A stretch of 9,964 bases of DNA from Hyphomicrobiaceae bacterium UBA2767 (GCA_002352635.1 DEIT01000077.1:1-9964), one strand, 5' to 3'; positions 1 to 7,474 are shown, numbered from the stretch's first letter. Notes: generated by a model from the letters alone, not told the origin. Numbers and translations are program-made.

Positions 1-14
1 AATTACAGCCAGAT

Positions 15-2105
15 GTGGGGCGCCATCCGAAGACGGGGGGATTGCCAACTTTGACGGAACGACGCCGCCGTAAAGCGGGCCGCAGCCAGAGCCAGGCCCT
101 TGTCCCGTTCGGGAAACGGCCCCTGCCGCAAATTTACTTGCCTGCCACCCGGCGCGCGGCGTCTGCTGTGTTTTTGCCAGAACCCGGTGATTCTCGAGCG
201 GCAACGCGGGTTAAATGGTTGGCCAGCACCTGCCTTGCGGCAATTGTGGGTGTCGGTGTCATCGGATCAAGCATCTATGCATCCATGAATGTGGAAGACG
301 GTACCGGCGTGGTGTCGTCAATCAAGCGCGCCGGACTGGCTGCCATGAAACCGGTGCAGAGAGCCCTGCCGGTTGCAGCCTTTCAGTCGGTTGCGGGACA
401 GAAGGGCGACCGTATTCCAACGACAACCGAGGGGCTTTCCACCCGGCATATCATTCATGACACCGTGGTTCAGAGGCGCAATGAGCGTGAGTATATCCGC
501 ATCAAACCTTATGCCCGCCTCGTTGCCCGCCTCGGCACATCGCATCCCCCTGAAGCATCTGAAATCCCCGCTTTCAATCCCTTCAAGCTCTATTCCAATC
601 CAAAACCAGTCGCGGATAATAGCGACGGTGAAGCGCGAATCGATACAAGCCGCGATGCGCGAATCGATGTTTACGAGCTGGAAGGCGGAATTCTTCCCAC
701 CAACGACGGTTTGGCACTTGAAGCGAAGGAACTTGCCGAACTGATGGCGGAGCGCGATGCGCTGTCCGCTGTACAGCCCTTTGCGATGCGCCCAGGTATT
801 GATCCGGAGGATGGTGCCAATGGGCTCGTCCAGCGCGCGGCTTACCATCCCGACGATGCCCCCTCGCCGCAACAACTTGGCCGGGATATCGAACCCAACA
901 CAACGATTGTCGCCAAGACCGTCGAGACGCTCGAAGGCGTGGACGAAGTCGCCGATGGCAGTGAAACGAAAGCCATTACGGTTGAGAAGGGCGACACCCT
1001 CATGAGCATTCTGGCGAATGCGGGGGCTGAAAAATGGCAAGCCAAGGCAATTGCCGACGCCATGGCGCCGGTATTCAAGCCGAAGAATTTGAATAAGGGG
1101 CAGGAAGTCCGTTTCACACTGGTGCCGGCGCCGAAAAACGATGCGCAAATGGAACCGGTCAAGGTGAGCCTCTTCACGGGCAAAGCCCATAATGTCACGG
1201 TGGTTCGCGATGGCGCGGGTGAATATGTCGCCAGCGACAATCCGATCACCCTGAAGGTTGCAAATAATCTCCGGCGTACGGTGCGATCAAAGCGAGCATC
1301 GCTTTATACCAGCTTCTACCACTCAGCGCTTAACCAGGGTGTTGGGGCTGATCAGATCACGAAGCTTCTGCGGGTCCACTCTTATGACGTGGACTTCAAG
1401 CGCCCAACCCATCCAGGTGATTCGTTTGAAGTCTTCTTCGGTCTTGAGAAAGACGAAAGCGGACAGGAACAAGCTCTTGGTGAAGTCCTCTTCACCGCTA
1501 TGACCGTAGGCGGCGACGAGCAGCGCTACTACCGGTTCCGCACGCCCGATGGCGCAGTCGATTTTTATGACAAGGACGGCAACAGCGCGAAGAAGTTCCT
1601 GATGCGCAAGCCCGTGAAAGGCGCGCGCTACACTTCGGGTTTCGGCATGCGGCGTCATCCGATTCTAAAGTACCGCAAGATGCATACCGGCACCGACTGG
1701 GGTGCAAAGAGTGGAACCCCGATTCTCGCGGCTGGCAATGGTGTTGTTGAAGAGGCAAAGCGCAGGGGCGGAAACGGTAATTATGTGCGGATCCGTCATG
1801 CCAACGGTTACAAGACGGCGTACAGCCACATGTCGCGATTTGCCCGCGGGCTGCAGCCTGGCATGAAAGTACAGCTGGGCCAAATCATCGGATATGTTGG
1901 CTCGACCGGCCTGTCGTCAGGTCCGCATTTGCACTTCGAGGTTCTGGTCAACAACCGTTTCGTCAACCCGATGACCATTCACGTACCGCGCGGCCGTCAG
2001 CTTGCCAGCAAAGACTTGGCCAACTTCTATAAGGAACGCAATCGCATCGACAATCTGATGCAGCGTTCGCCAGTCACAACCCGCATGGCGGCTGTCCAAA
2101 AATAG
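15..2105 (+). CDS. M23 family metallopeptidase with LysM domain, MepM-like murein endopeptidase (5' end uncertain)
   Basis: Probable zinc endopeptidase that cuts peptidoglycan peptide cross-links in the periplasm, making room for wall growth; the role is inferred from family. Numbered from the GTG at 15, the order is: a basic cytoplasmic N-terminus with RRRRK, one membrane segment at about 68-90, a long low-complexity periplasmic linker, a LysM domain near 321-367 (ITVEKGDTLMSIL), a MepM/Csd3-type middle domain at about 395-530, and the M23 domain from about 536. Zinc ligands are visible as HxxxD (H557, D561) and HLH (H638, H640), with a further His at 605 in YSHMS. All M23 catalytic residues are present, so it should be active. 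At about 696 residues it is longer than E. coli MepM (about 440), mostly because of the linker. The frame stays open to the window edge and the GTG has no visible Shine-Dalgarno, so the start may lie upstream; TTG codons at 42 and 51 are alternatives. A terminator follows the stop. Confidence 0.93.
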   Translation: MGRHPKTGGLPTLTERRRRKAGRSQSQALVPFGKRPLPQIYLPATRRAASAVFLPEPGDSRAATRVKWLASTCLAAIVGVGVIGSSIYASMNVEDGTGVVSSIKRAGLAAMKPVQRALPVAAFQSVAGQKGDRIPTTTEGLSTRHIIHDTVVQRRNEREYIRIKPYARLVARLGTSHPPEASEIPAFNPFKLYSNPKPVADNSDGEARIDTSRDARIDVYELEGGILPTNDGLALEAKELAELMAERDALSAVQPFAMRPGIDPEDGANGLVQRAAYHPDDAPSPQQLGRDIEPNTTIVAKTVETLEGVDEVADGSETKAITVEKGDTLMSILANAGAEKWQAKAIADAMAPVFKPKNLNKGQEVRFTLVPAPKNDAQMEPVKVSLFTGKAHNVTVVRDGAGEYVASDNPITLKVANNLRRTVRSKRASLYTSFYHSALNQGVGADQITKLLRVHSYDVDFKRPTHPGDSFEVFFGLEKDESGQEQALGEVLFTAMTVGGDEQRYYRFRTPDGAVDFYDKDGNSAKKFLMRKPVKGARYTSGFGMRRHPILKYRKMHTGTDWGAKSGTPILAAGNGVVEEAKRRGGNGNYVRIRHANGYKTAYSHMSRFARGLQPGMKVQLGQIIGYVGSTGLSSGPHLHFEVLVNNRFVNPMTIHVPRGRQLASKDLANFYKERNRIDNLMQRSPVTTRMAAVQK

Positions 2106-2138
2106 TACTCATAATGAGGGGAACCCTTCGGGGGAATA

Positions 2139-2168
2139 AAGCGCGTCTTGATTGAGGCGCGCTTTTTT
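2139..2168 (+). terminator. Rho-independent terminator after the M23 peptidase gene
   Basis: An 11-pair stem (2139-2149 with 2154-2164, two G-T wobbles, GATT loop) starts AAGCGCGTC and closes GGCGCGCTT. It runs straight into six T residues (2163-2168). It sits 34 nt after the TAG stop of the peptidase gene. Read on the - strand the stem is followed only by TTTATT, so it could act weakly on the converging operon that ends at 2180, but the strong orientation is +. Confidence 0.9.
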
Positions 2169-2179
2169 GCGTCCACTCC

Positions 2180-2818
2180 CTACGGGATGTATTCGTCGCG
2201 CCAGTTCAGAACAACGTTGAACGAGATGGATATGCGGACATCTTCGAACAGGTTCGGATGCACAAGATGATGCACAAAGGCCGGCCATATAAGGATCATT
2301 CCGGGCTCGGGAATGACCCGATGCTCTGCCTCGACCTGTCCATCGCCTTTTACGGCCAGCATGTTTGCCTGCGCACGCGGATCGAAGAAACTGATAGCGC
2401 CGGGATTAAGATCTGACCGCCCTTTCACCTTCGGCTCGCCGGACGGCACCTGCACGTAGTAGGTACCGCTCAGCCAGGAGTGTGGATGGTTGTGCAGATT
2501 GTGATAATCGCCAAACCTGTTCACATTCGGCCAAGCCTGAACATGCCAGTCCATGTCGTAGTCAATACCGGCATTGCGCGCATATTGCTGGGTTGAAACG
2601 TCAACGCACTCCTTAAGCCAAGAGACCGCCGGGTGGGAAATGTCGAAAAAATTCCCACTGAGATATTCGGTGGTCATATCCTGCGACCGTGAGTCGAGAT
2701 CCTCAATCATCTCGGTCAGGACGATGTTGGCATTGTCGGCACCGGGCAACCGGTCCACAAGCAGAGTCGTCGGCCAAAGCTCTCGAAATTCAGCCGCGAC
2801 TTTCTTGTCTTCCGCCAT
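2180..2818 (-). CDS. Putative 2OG-Fe(II) oxygenase, TIGR02466 / 2OG-FeII_Oxy_5 family
   Basis: A 212-residue protein resembling the TIGR02466 family of putative 2-oxoglutarate/Fe(II)-dependent oxygenases, a double-stranded beta-helix fold expected to hydroxylate an unknown substrate in the cytoplasm. The diagnostic stretch is HNLHNHPHSWLSGTYYV at 106-122, carrying an HxHxH run (H109, H111, H113). It is followed by FFDPR (144-148), then PGMILIWPAFVHHLVHP (172-188) with H183/H184/H187, and RISISFN (195-201) where R195 would contact the co-substrate. I assign metal and 2OG roles by family analogy only; exactly which His residues bind iron is not settled by the sequence. No signal peptide or membrane segment is seen. 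The ATG lies 3 nt after the stop of the YjbR-like gene, with GAGG about 11 nt upstream, so it is probably the last gene of the clpB operon. The physiological substrate is unknown. Confidence 0.82.
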   Translation of the reverse strand: MAEDKKVAAEFRELWPTTLLVDRLPGADNANIVLTEMIEDLDSRSQDMTTEYLSGNFFDISHPAVSWLKECVDVSTQQYARNAGIDYDMDWHVQAWPNVNRFGDYHNLHNHPHSWLSGTYYVQVPSGEPKVKGRSDLNPGAISFFDPRAQANMLAVKGDGQVEAEHRVIPEPGMILIWPAFVHHLVHPNLFEDVRISISFNVVLNWRDEYIP

Positions 2819-2821
2819 AGT

Positions 2822-3190
2822 CTAGATGTCCTCAAGCTTGAGTTCAGCGCGCAACTTCCGGGTTAGTTTGTGCACGGCCAGGCGATGCGACGCGGCGATA
2901 TAGAGTTGCAGGTCCTCGTTGTTCAGGCCGGGCTCGTCATACATCTGTATCCACTTGCCCCCACGCGCGGCCAAATATGGCGCCGGCCGCAAGCCGGGTT
3001 GCTCCTTCAACATCTCAAAGGCAATCTCGGAACACTTGAATGTAACGAATGGTGTGTCGCCCTTCGACCAGCCGCCAATAGCGAAAACCTTCCCACCCAC
3101 TTTCCAGACATGAGCGCCGCCCCATTGCACCACGCGGGACGCGGCAGGCAATGAGGCGCAAAACGCGTCATAATCGTCATAGGTCATCAT
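2822..3190 (-). CDS. MmcQ/YjbR family protein
   Basis: A small protein (122 residues from the ATG at 3190; a second ATG at 3187 is equally possible) of the MmcQ/YjbR family, which has a CyaY-like alpha/beta fold and is often labelled DNA-binding, although no cellular function is firmly established. Recognisable family features are the tryptophan-rich VQWGGAHVWKVGGKVFAI, the TFKCSE stretch, PGLRPAPYLAARGGKWIQM near the middle, and the C-terminal ASHRLAVHKLTRKLR helix. The open frame extends upstream to 3250 inside the end of clpB. I chose 3190 because homologues begin around MTYDDYDAF and the longer version would add 20 arginine-rich residues read from clpB. The start is 10 nt past the clpB stop and lacks an obvious Shine-Dalgarno, suggesting translation coupled to clpB. 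Confidence 0.85.
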   Translation of the reverse strand: MMTYDDYDAFCASLPAASRVVQWGGAHVWKVGGKVFAIGGWSKGDTPFVTFKCSEIAFEMLKEQPGLRPAPYLAARGGKWIQMYDEPGLNNEDLQLYIAASHRLAVHKLTRKLRAELKLEDI

Positions 3191-3200
3191 GAGCGGATAT

Positions 3201-5801
3201 TCACGCCGCCTTGCTGACGGCCTCGCCGTTGATAACGAGGCCATCGGCATTCGCTGACACTTTCACCGTGTCACCATCCTTGATGGTGCCTTCAAGCGTC
3301 AACTCGGCAAGCGGGTCCTGAAGATTTTTCTGAATGACCCGCTTCAGGGGGCGCGCGCCATAAGCCGGATCGTAACCCTGGTTGGCGAGCCACTCTCTGG
3401 CATTCGCGTCCATCTCAACCGTCATCTTGCGCTCATCGAGCAGCTTCTGCAGCTGAGCCATCTGAATATCGACAATGGCCGCCATCTGCTCGCGCTTCAG
3501 GCGATGGAACAGGATGATCTCATCCAGCCGATTCAGAAACTCGGGCCGGAAATGAGCCTGCACCATGGCCATAACCTGATCGCGCACCGCGCCCGTATCC
3601 TCGCCTTCCGGTTGGTTCACAAGAATCTCCGCCCCGATGTTTGAGGTCATGATGATGAGCGCGTTGCGGAAGTCGACGGTGCGGCCCTGGCCGTCTGTCA
3701 GGCGTCCGTCGTCGAGCACCTGCAGCAGCACGTTGAACACGTCAGGATGTGCCTTCTCGATTTCGTCAAAAAGGATCACCTGATAGGGCCGGCGGCGAAT
3801 GGCTTCAGTTAATGCTCCGCCTTCTTCATAGCCAACATAGCCTGGAGGAGCGCCAATGAGCCGTGCAACGGAATGCTTTTCCATGTATTCCGACATGTCG
3901 ATGCGCACCATTGCGTGTTCGTCGTCGAACAGGAAGGTGGCCAACGCCTTGGTCAACTCGGTCTTTCCGACACCAGTCGGTCCAAGAAACATGAAGGACC
4001 CGATCGGGCGATTCGGGTCTTGCAACCCGGCCCGTGCGCGTCGCACCGCGGTCGAAACGGAGGCGACAGCCTCTTCCTGACCTACAACGCGCCTGGCCAA
4101 TGCCTCTTCCATGCGCAATAGTTTTTCGCGCTCGCCTTCGAGCATCTTGTCGACAGGAATTCCAGTCCAACGCGACACCACCTGCGCGATGTGATCGCTG
4201 GTGACAGCCTCTTCCACCATCCCGCCATCAACCTGTTCCTGCTGTTCTGTCTCAACAAGTTTTTTCTCCAGCTCGGGGATCTTGCCATAGGAAAGCTCGC
4301 CGGCCTTGGCCAGGTCACCGGAACGCTGTGCCTGCTCGAGTTCATGACGCGCGGCTTCGAGTTCTTCCTTGAGCGTCTGTGCCGCAGAGAGTTTTTCCTT
4401 CTCCTCCTGCCAGCGCCGTGTCAGGGCGTCCGCTTCTTCCTCTAAGTCAGCGAGCTCCTTTTCGAGCGCCCCGAGCCGGTCTTTTGACGCAGTATCGTCT
4501 TCCTTCTTCAATGCTTCGCGCTCAATCTTGAGCTGAATAATACGCCGGTCGAGTTCATCGAGCTCTTCCGGTTTGGAGTCGACCTGCATTCGCAGCCGGC
4601 TGGCCGCTTCATCCATCAAATCGATAGCTTTGTCCGGGAGAAACCGGTCAGTAATGTAACGGTTGGATAGCGTGGCTGCCGAAACCAGCGCGTTGTCGGT
4701 AATCCTGACACCGTGATGCAGTTCGTATTTTTCCTTCAGGCCGCGCAGGATTGAGATTGTATCCTCGACCGTGGGTTCGGCGATGAACACGGGCTGGAAA
4801 CGTCGGGCAAGAGCCGCATCCTTCTCAACATTCTTGCGATATTCATCGAGCGTCGTCGCACCAATGCAATGAAGTTCACCCCTGGCAAGTGCGGGTTTCA
4901 ACAGGTTGGAGGCATCCATCGACCCCTCCGATGCGCCGGCGCCGACGATTGTGTGCATCTCGTCGATAAACAGGATGATTTTGCCAGCGCTGTCCGTTAC
5001 CTCGTTGAGCACCGACTTCAACCGCTCTTCAAATTCACCACGATATTTCGCACCCGCGATCAATGCTCCCATATCCAGAGCCAGCAGTTGTTTGTCTTTG
5101 AGGCTCTCCGGCACATCTCCGTTTACGATGCGCAGGGCCAAGCCTTCCGCAATTGCGGTCTTGCCAACACCTGGCTCACCGATGAGGACTGGATTATTTT
5201 TGGTCCGCCGCGAAAGCACCTGAACCGTACGGCGGATTTCTTCATCCCGGCCGATAACGGGATCAAGCTTGCCCTCCCTTGCGGCTTCAGTCAGGTCGCG
5301 GGCATAGCGCTTGAGCGCGTCATAAGCCTGTTCGGCAGATGCCGAATCGGCCGTTCGTCCTTTGCGCAAATCGTTGATCGCCGTATTGAGTGCAGCAGGC
5401 GTCACGCCCGCATTTTCCAGAATCTTTGCCGCGTCAGACCCCTTCTCGACCGCAAGCGCAAGCAGAAGCCGCTCGACGGTTACGAACGCATCACCCGCTT
5501 TTTTTGCTGCCTGTTCGGCAGTCTCGAAAATGCGGGCTGTTTCAGGCGCAAGATAAATCTGGCCCGCGCCACTCCCTGAAACCTTAGGCAATTTGGCAAG
5601 GGCAGCCTCGGTCTCGGCCAAAGCCTGGCCGGGATTGCCACCTGCGCGTGAAATGAGGCCGGCGGCGAGCCCCTCCTCGTCGTCCAAAATGACTTTTAGC
5701 AAATGCTCAGGAGAAAACCGCTGATGGCCCTCACGCAAAGCGAGGCCTTGTGCCGACTGGATAAACCCGCGGGCACGCTCTGTGTATTTTTCAAAATCCA
5801 T
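3201..5801 (-). CDS. clpB: ATP-dependent chaperone ClpB (Hsp104-type disaggregase)
   Basis: Hexameric AAA+ disaggregase that, with DnaK/DnaJ/GrpE, pulls polypeptides out of aggregates after heat stress in the cytoplasm. Numbered from the ATG at 5801 (866 residues, normal for ClpB): Clp N-domain at about 1-145; first ATPase with Walker A GEPGVGKT (208-215), Walker B FIDE (about 278-281) and arginines in ALARRF near 333; the Glu/Lys-rich coiled-coil middle domain at about 400-525, which identifies ClpB rather than ClpA or ClpC; second ATPase with Walker A GPTGVGKT (607-614), Walker B LFDE (677-680), arginine finger LNRLDE and sensor-2 GARPLKR (815-821). All catalytic residues are present. The frame extends to 5822, but the ATG at 5801 has a strong AAAGGGG ribosome site 7 nt upstream and begins with the expected MDFEKYTERA. 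It heads a likely operon with the YjbR-like and oxygenase genes. I could not find a clear RpoH (CTTGAA-type) promoter. Confidence 0.98.
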   Translation of the reverse strand: MDFEKYTERARGFIQSAQGLALREGHQRFSPEHLLKVILDDEEGLAAGLISRAGGNPGQALAETEAALAKLPKVSGSGAGQIYLAPETARIFETAEQAAKKAGDAFVTVERLLLALAVEKGSDAAKILENAGVTPAALNTAINDLRKGRTADSASAEQAYDALKRYARDLTEAAREGKLDPVIGRDEEIRRTVQVLSRRTKNNPVLIGEPGVGKTAIAEGLALRIVNGDVPESLKDKQLLALDMGALIAGAKYRGEFEERLKSVLNEVTDSAGKIILFIDEMHTIVGAGASEGSMDASNLLKPALARGELHCIGATTLDEYRKNVEKDAALARRFQPVFIAEPTVEDTISILRGLKEKYELHHGVRITDNALVSAATLSNRYITDRFLPDKAIDLMDEAASRLRMQVDSKPEELDELDRRIIQLKIEREALKKEDDTASKDRLGALEKELADLEEEADALTRRWQEEKEKLSAAQTLKEELEAARHELEQAQRSGDLAKAGELSYGKIPELEKKLVETEQQEQVDGGMVEEAVTSDHIAQVVSRWTGIPVDKMLEGEREKLLRMEEALARRVVGQEEAVASVSTAVRRARAGLQDPNRPIGSFMFLGPTGVGKTELTKALATFLFDDEHAMVRIDMSEYMEKHSVARLIGAPPGYVGYEEGGALTEAIRRRPYQVILFDEIEKAHPDVFNVLLQVLDDGRLTDGQGRTVDFRNALIIMTSNIGAEILVNQPEGEDTGAVRDQVMAMVQAHFRPEFLNRLDEIILFHRLKREQMAAIVDIQMAQLQKLLDERKMTVEMDANAREWLANQGYDPAYGARPLKRVIQKNLQDPLAELTLEGTIKDGDTVKVSANADGLVINGEAVSKAA

Positions 5802-5852
5802 ACTCAAACCCCTTTCTGGCACGCGATCCCCGCCTCAAAGCGCAGACACCGC

Positions 5853-5868
5853 GCCCGGTCGTCCGGGC
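5853..5868 (-). repeat. GC-rich hairpin in the clpB leader
   Basis: Perfect 6-bp inverted repeat GCCCGG-TCGT-CCGGGC. If clpB is transcribed from the AT-rich core, this hairpin falls in its 5' untranslated RNA, about 50 nt before the start codon and clear of the ribosome site. No U-run follows, so it is not a terminator. It could be an mRNA-stabilising element or incidental in GC-rich DNA. Confidence 0.45.
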
Positions 5869-5962
5869 AACACCGCCGAAACAGACGGCATATACTAAAT
5901 CTATTCGGCCAATTTCTTGACCATTCGAATCCTGAATAGGCATTCCCTTTCATCTATATAGT

Positions 5963-5978
5963 GTTGCCGCAGCGCAAC
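5963..5978. repeat. Short dyad GTTGC-N6-GCAAC near the putative MOSC promoter
   Basis: A 5-bp inverted repeat with 6-nt spacer lies immediately after the -10-like TATAGT (5957-5962), where a transcription start would fall. The position suits a regulator operator, but the arms are short and chance is a real possibility. Confidence 0.25.
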
Positions 5979-6005
5979 AAAAAGGGCATAACCGCCATCC
6001 TTTCT

Positions 6006-6009
6006 AGGA
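6006..6009 (+). promoter_or_regulatory. Ribosome binding site of the MOSC gene
   Basis: AGGA sits 7 nt before the ATG at 6017. This fixes that codon as the start rather than the internal ATG seven codons in. Confidence 0.7.
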
Positions 6010-6016
6010 CGGGATC

Positions 6017-6790
6017 ATGACCAACACAGACGCCATGCGTGTCACCGCGCTTTACCGCTATCCGGTTAAAGGGCTGCGGCCTCAGGAACTCTCGAAGGTT
6101 GAATTAAAGGCTGGCGAGACAATTCCCTATGACCGGGCCTGGGCCATAGAAAATGGCCGCGGCCGGTTTAACCCTGAAAGCCCGCAGCACCTGCCAAAGA
6201 TCAATTTCCTGATGCTCATGCGCAACGAGCGCCTTACGGCGCTCGAGATCGAATTTGACGAAACCGATCACACGCTCGCCCTGTTCCGAAACGGAAAACA
6301 GGTTGTCAAAGGCTCTCTTGACACTGCATTGGGCCGTCAACTCATCGAACAGTTCATGGCCGGTTACATGGAGCAGGAATTGCGCGGCGCTCCGCACATC
6401 GTCCACGCGGAGGGGCACAGCTTTTCCGATGTCGCTACGAAGTGCGTGCATATTGTAAATCTGGCCAGCGTGCGCGAACTGGAGCGCGTTGCGGGAAAGG
6501 AAATTAACCCGCTTCGATTCCGAGCCAATATCTATGTTGACGCTGGCGACCCGTGGGTTGAGTTCAATTGGGTCAATCAACAATTGCGCGTTGGTGATGT
6601 TGCGCTCGATGTTCTCGACCGTACCAAACGCTGCGCCGCGACAAACGTAGATCCGCAGACAGCAGAGCGTGATATGGCAATCCCCGCCGCGCTAATGCGC
6701 GCCTACGGGCATGAGGACTTCGGCATCTATGCGACCATCGCGCAGGGCGGCATGATTGCCCGGGATGACACCATTCGCATGGTGGACTGA
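6017..6790 (+). CDS. MOSC domain-containing protein, mARC-like (MOSC_N plus MOSC)
   Basis: A 257-residue cytoplasmic protein with an N-terminal MOSC_N beta-barrel (VTALYRYPVKGLRP, residues 9-22) and a C-terminal MOSC domain. Typical signatures are PLRFRANIYVD at 165-175 and RCAATNVDP at 205-213. By analogy with mitochondrial amidoxime-reducing component (mARC) and other MOSC proteins, C206 is the likely molybdenum ligand of a sulfurated molybdenum cofactor, so a reductase of N-hydroxylated compounds or a sulfur-carrier role is possible. Unlike YcbX-type relatives it carries no 2Fe-2S ferredoxin domain, so electrons would come from a separate partner that is not encoded here. There is no membrane segment. 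It is transcribed opposite to all its neighbours from 2180 to the right edge, diverging from clpB and converging on the DUF4167 gene with a 41-nt gap that shows no T-run terminator. Family assignment is firm; the reaction is inferred. Confidence 0.88.
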   Translation: MTNTDAMRVTALYRYPVKGLRPQELSKVELKAGETIPYDRAWAIENGRGRFNPESPQHLPKINFLMLMRNERLTALEIEFDETDHTLALFRNGKQVVKGSLDTALGRQLIEQFMAGYMEQELRGAPHIVHAEGHSFSDVATKCVHIVNLASVRELERVAGKEINPLRFRANIYVDAGDPWVEFNWVNQQLRVGDVALDVLDRTKRCAATNVDPQTAERDMAIPAALMRAYGHEDFGIYATIAQGGMIARDDTIRMVD

Positions 6791-6831
6791 ACAGCTTCGT
6801 CTGCACAAAGACTCTCAAGAGAAATAGACGG

Positions 6832-7437
6832 TTAGGTAACGGCTTCGTCCGGAGTTTCCCCGGCGTCAGTTTTTTCCGGCACCTCTTCCACGTCCCCGCC
6901 ACCCTTTTTCTTGGGTTTGTCCGCGTCCGGAGCTGTACTGCCATTGCTCTTGGTCGCGCGCGAAAGCGTCCTCAGAACACCTTCATCATTGTTGGTCTGA
7001 TCGTCGGCCTGATCAGAAACCTGAGCTGCGGGACTACTGGTGGGCGCTTCCTCCGGTTGCTTGCTGGTTTCCGGTTGCTTGCTGGTTTCCAGCTGTTTGC
7101 CATCGGATTCCTCTGCAGGGCTACCAGATCGCGCCCGCTCGGCACCGGAACCATTTAGGCTGTCGGGCTGCTGCACCTGATTGGCCATGATAATGCGGTT
7201 GTAGTGTTCGGCATGCTGCAGATAGCTCTCACCTGCAACCATGTTGCCTGAGGAAAGTGCATCATGCGCCAACGCCGCGTACTTCTCTGCGATATGAGAC
7301 GCCGAACCGCGGATCTTTACATCCGGGCCGTTTGACTCGTAATTGCGGCTGAGCGGGTTCTGCGGCTTACGCCCCCGCCCTCGCCCTCGGCGGTTCTGTT
7401 GCCCTTGCCTCATCGGCTTTCTAGGTCCGTTGGCCAT
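6832..7437 (-). CDS. DUF4167 domain-containing protein, basic N-terminus and acidic disordered tail
   Basis: A 201-residue protein matching the DUF4167 family, known mainly from Alphaproteobacteria and commonly found by prmC and clpB. The conserved part is residues 1-85: a highly basic start with RRGRGRGRKPQNPLSRNYES, reminiscent of RG-rich RNA-binding tails, then KIRGSASHIAEKYAALAHDA and a helical SYLQHAEHYNRIIMAN segment. The rest (86-201) is low complexity, rich in Ser, Glu, Gln, Asp and Pro and probably disordered; it contains a duplicated ETSKQP hexapeptide. The charge split suggests nucleic-acid or ribosome association, but this is inference and I know of no proven function. The ATG at 7437 has AGGA 9 nt upstream. 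It lies 423 nt beyond prmC on the same strand, so it probably has its own promoter or a processed leader. Confidence 0.88.
   Translation of the reverse strand: MANGPRKPMRQGQQNRRGRGRGRKPQNPLSRNYESNGPDVKIRGSASHIAEKYAALAHDALSSGNMVAGESYLQHAEHYNRIIMANQVQQPDSLNGSGAERARSGSPAEESDGKQLETSKQPETSKQPEEAPTSSPAAQVSDQADDQTNNDEGVLRTLSRATKSNGSTAPDADKPKKKGGGDVEEVPEKTDAGETPDEAVT
7053..7088 (-). repeat. Two perfect 18-bp tandem repeats inside the DUF4167 gene
   Basis: The 18-bp unit CCGGTTGCTTGCTGGTTT (+ strand) occurs at 7053-7070 and again, identical, at 7071-7088. A degraded third start, CCAGCTG, follows at 7089. Being a multiple of three, the repeat keeps frame and encodes ETSKQP twice in the disordered tail. 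Identity at the DNA level points to a recent duplication or slippage. Confidence 0.9.
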
Positions 7438-7474
7438 GCTCGATTGTCCTGTCCAGTCTTCAAACGTGTGTAGC

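Larger units (their letters stand above)
5802..6016. promoter_or_regulatory. Divergent intergenic region between clpB and the MOSC gene
   Basis: This 215-nt region must carry the promoters of both divergent genes. The AT-rich core lies at about 5889-5962. On the + strand, TATAGT at 5957-5962 (or TATATA at 5955-5960) is the best -10 candidate for the MOSC gene, but no good -35 sits at normal spacing; TTGACC at 5917-5922 is too far. On the - strand, TATATG (5894-5889) is a possible clpB -10 without a recognisable -35, and no CTTGAA heat-shock element is visible. Two inverted repeats are present: 5853-5868 and 5963-5978. Promoter positions are therefore inference. Confidence 0.4.

Noticed and set aside
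318..1190. Long antisense open frame (290 codons) within the M23 peptidase gene
   Set aside because: It is the complement of a well-supported coding region with clear LysM and M23 domains. The translation is rich in Arg, His and Cys without any recognisable domain, as expected of a GC-rich shadow frame.
3191..3250. Longer start of the YjbR-like protein, overlapping the end of clpB
   Set aside because: The extra 20 residues are an Arg/Ser/Pro-rich readout of the clpB 3' end in another frame, and the family N-terminus begins at the later ATG.
4869..5579. Antisense open frame of 236 codons across the clpB N-terminal half
   Set aside because: The clpB frame is unambiguous here, including Walker A1. 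The antisense translation has no family features and no ribosome site.
5802..5822. Upstream ATG of clpB giving seven more residues
   Set aside because: The strong AAAGGGG ribosome site would then be inside the coding region. ClpB proteins typically begin close to MDFEKYTE.
5917..5945. TTGACC as the -35 box of a MOSC promoter
   Set aside because: At 17-18 nt spacing the -10 position reads GCATTC or CATTCC, which is not promoter-like; the better -10 candidates are too far downstream.
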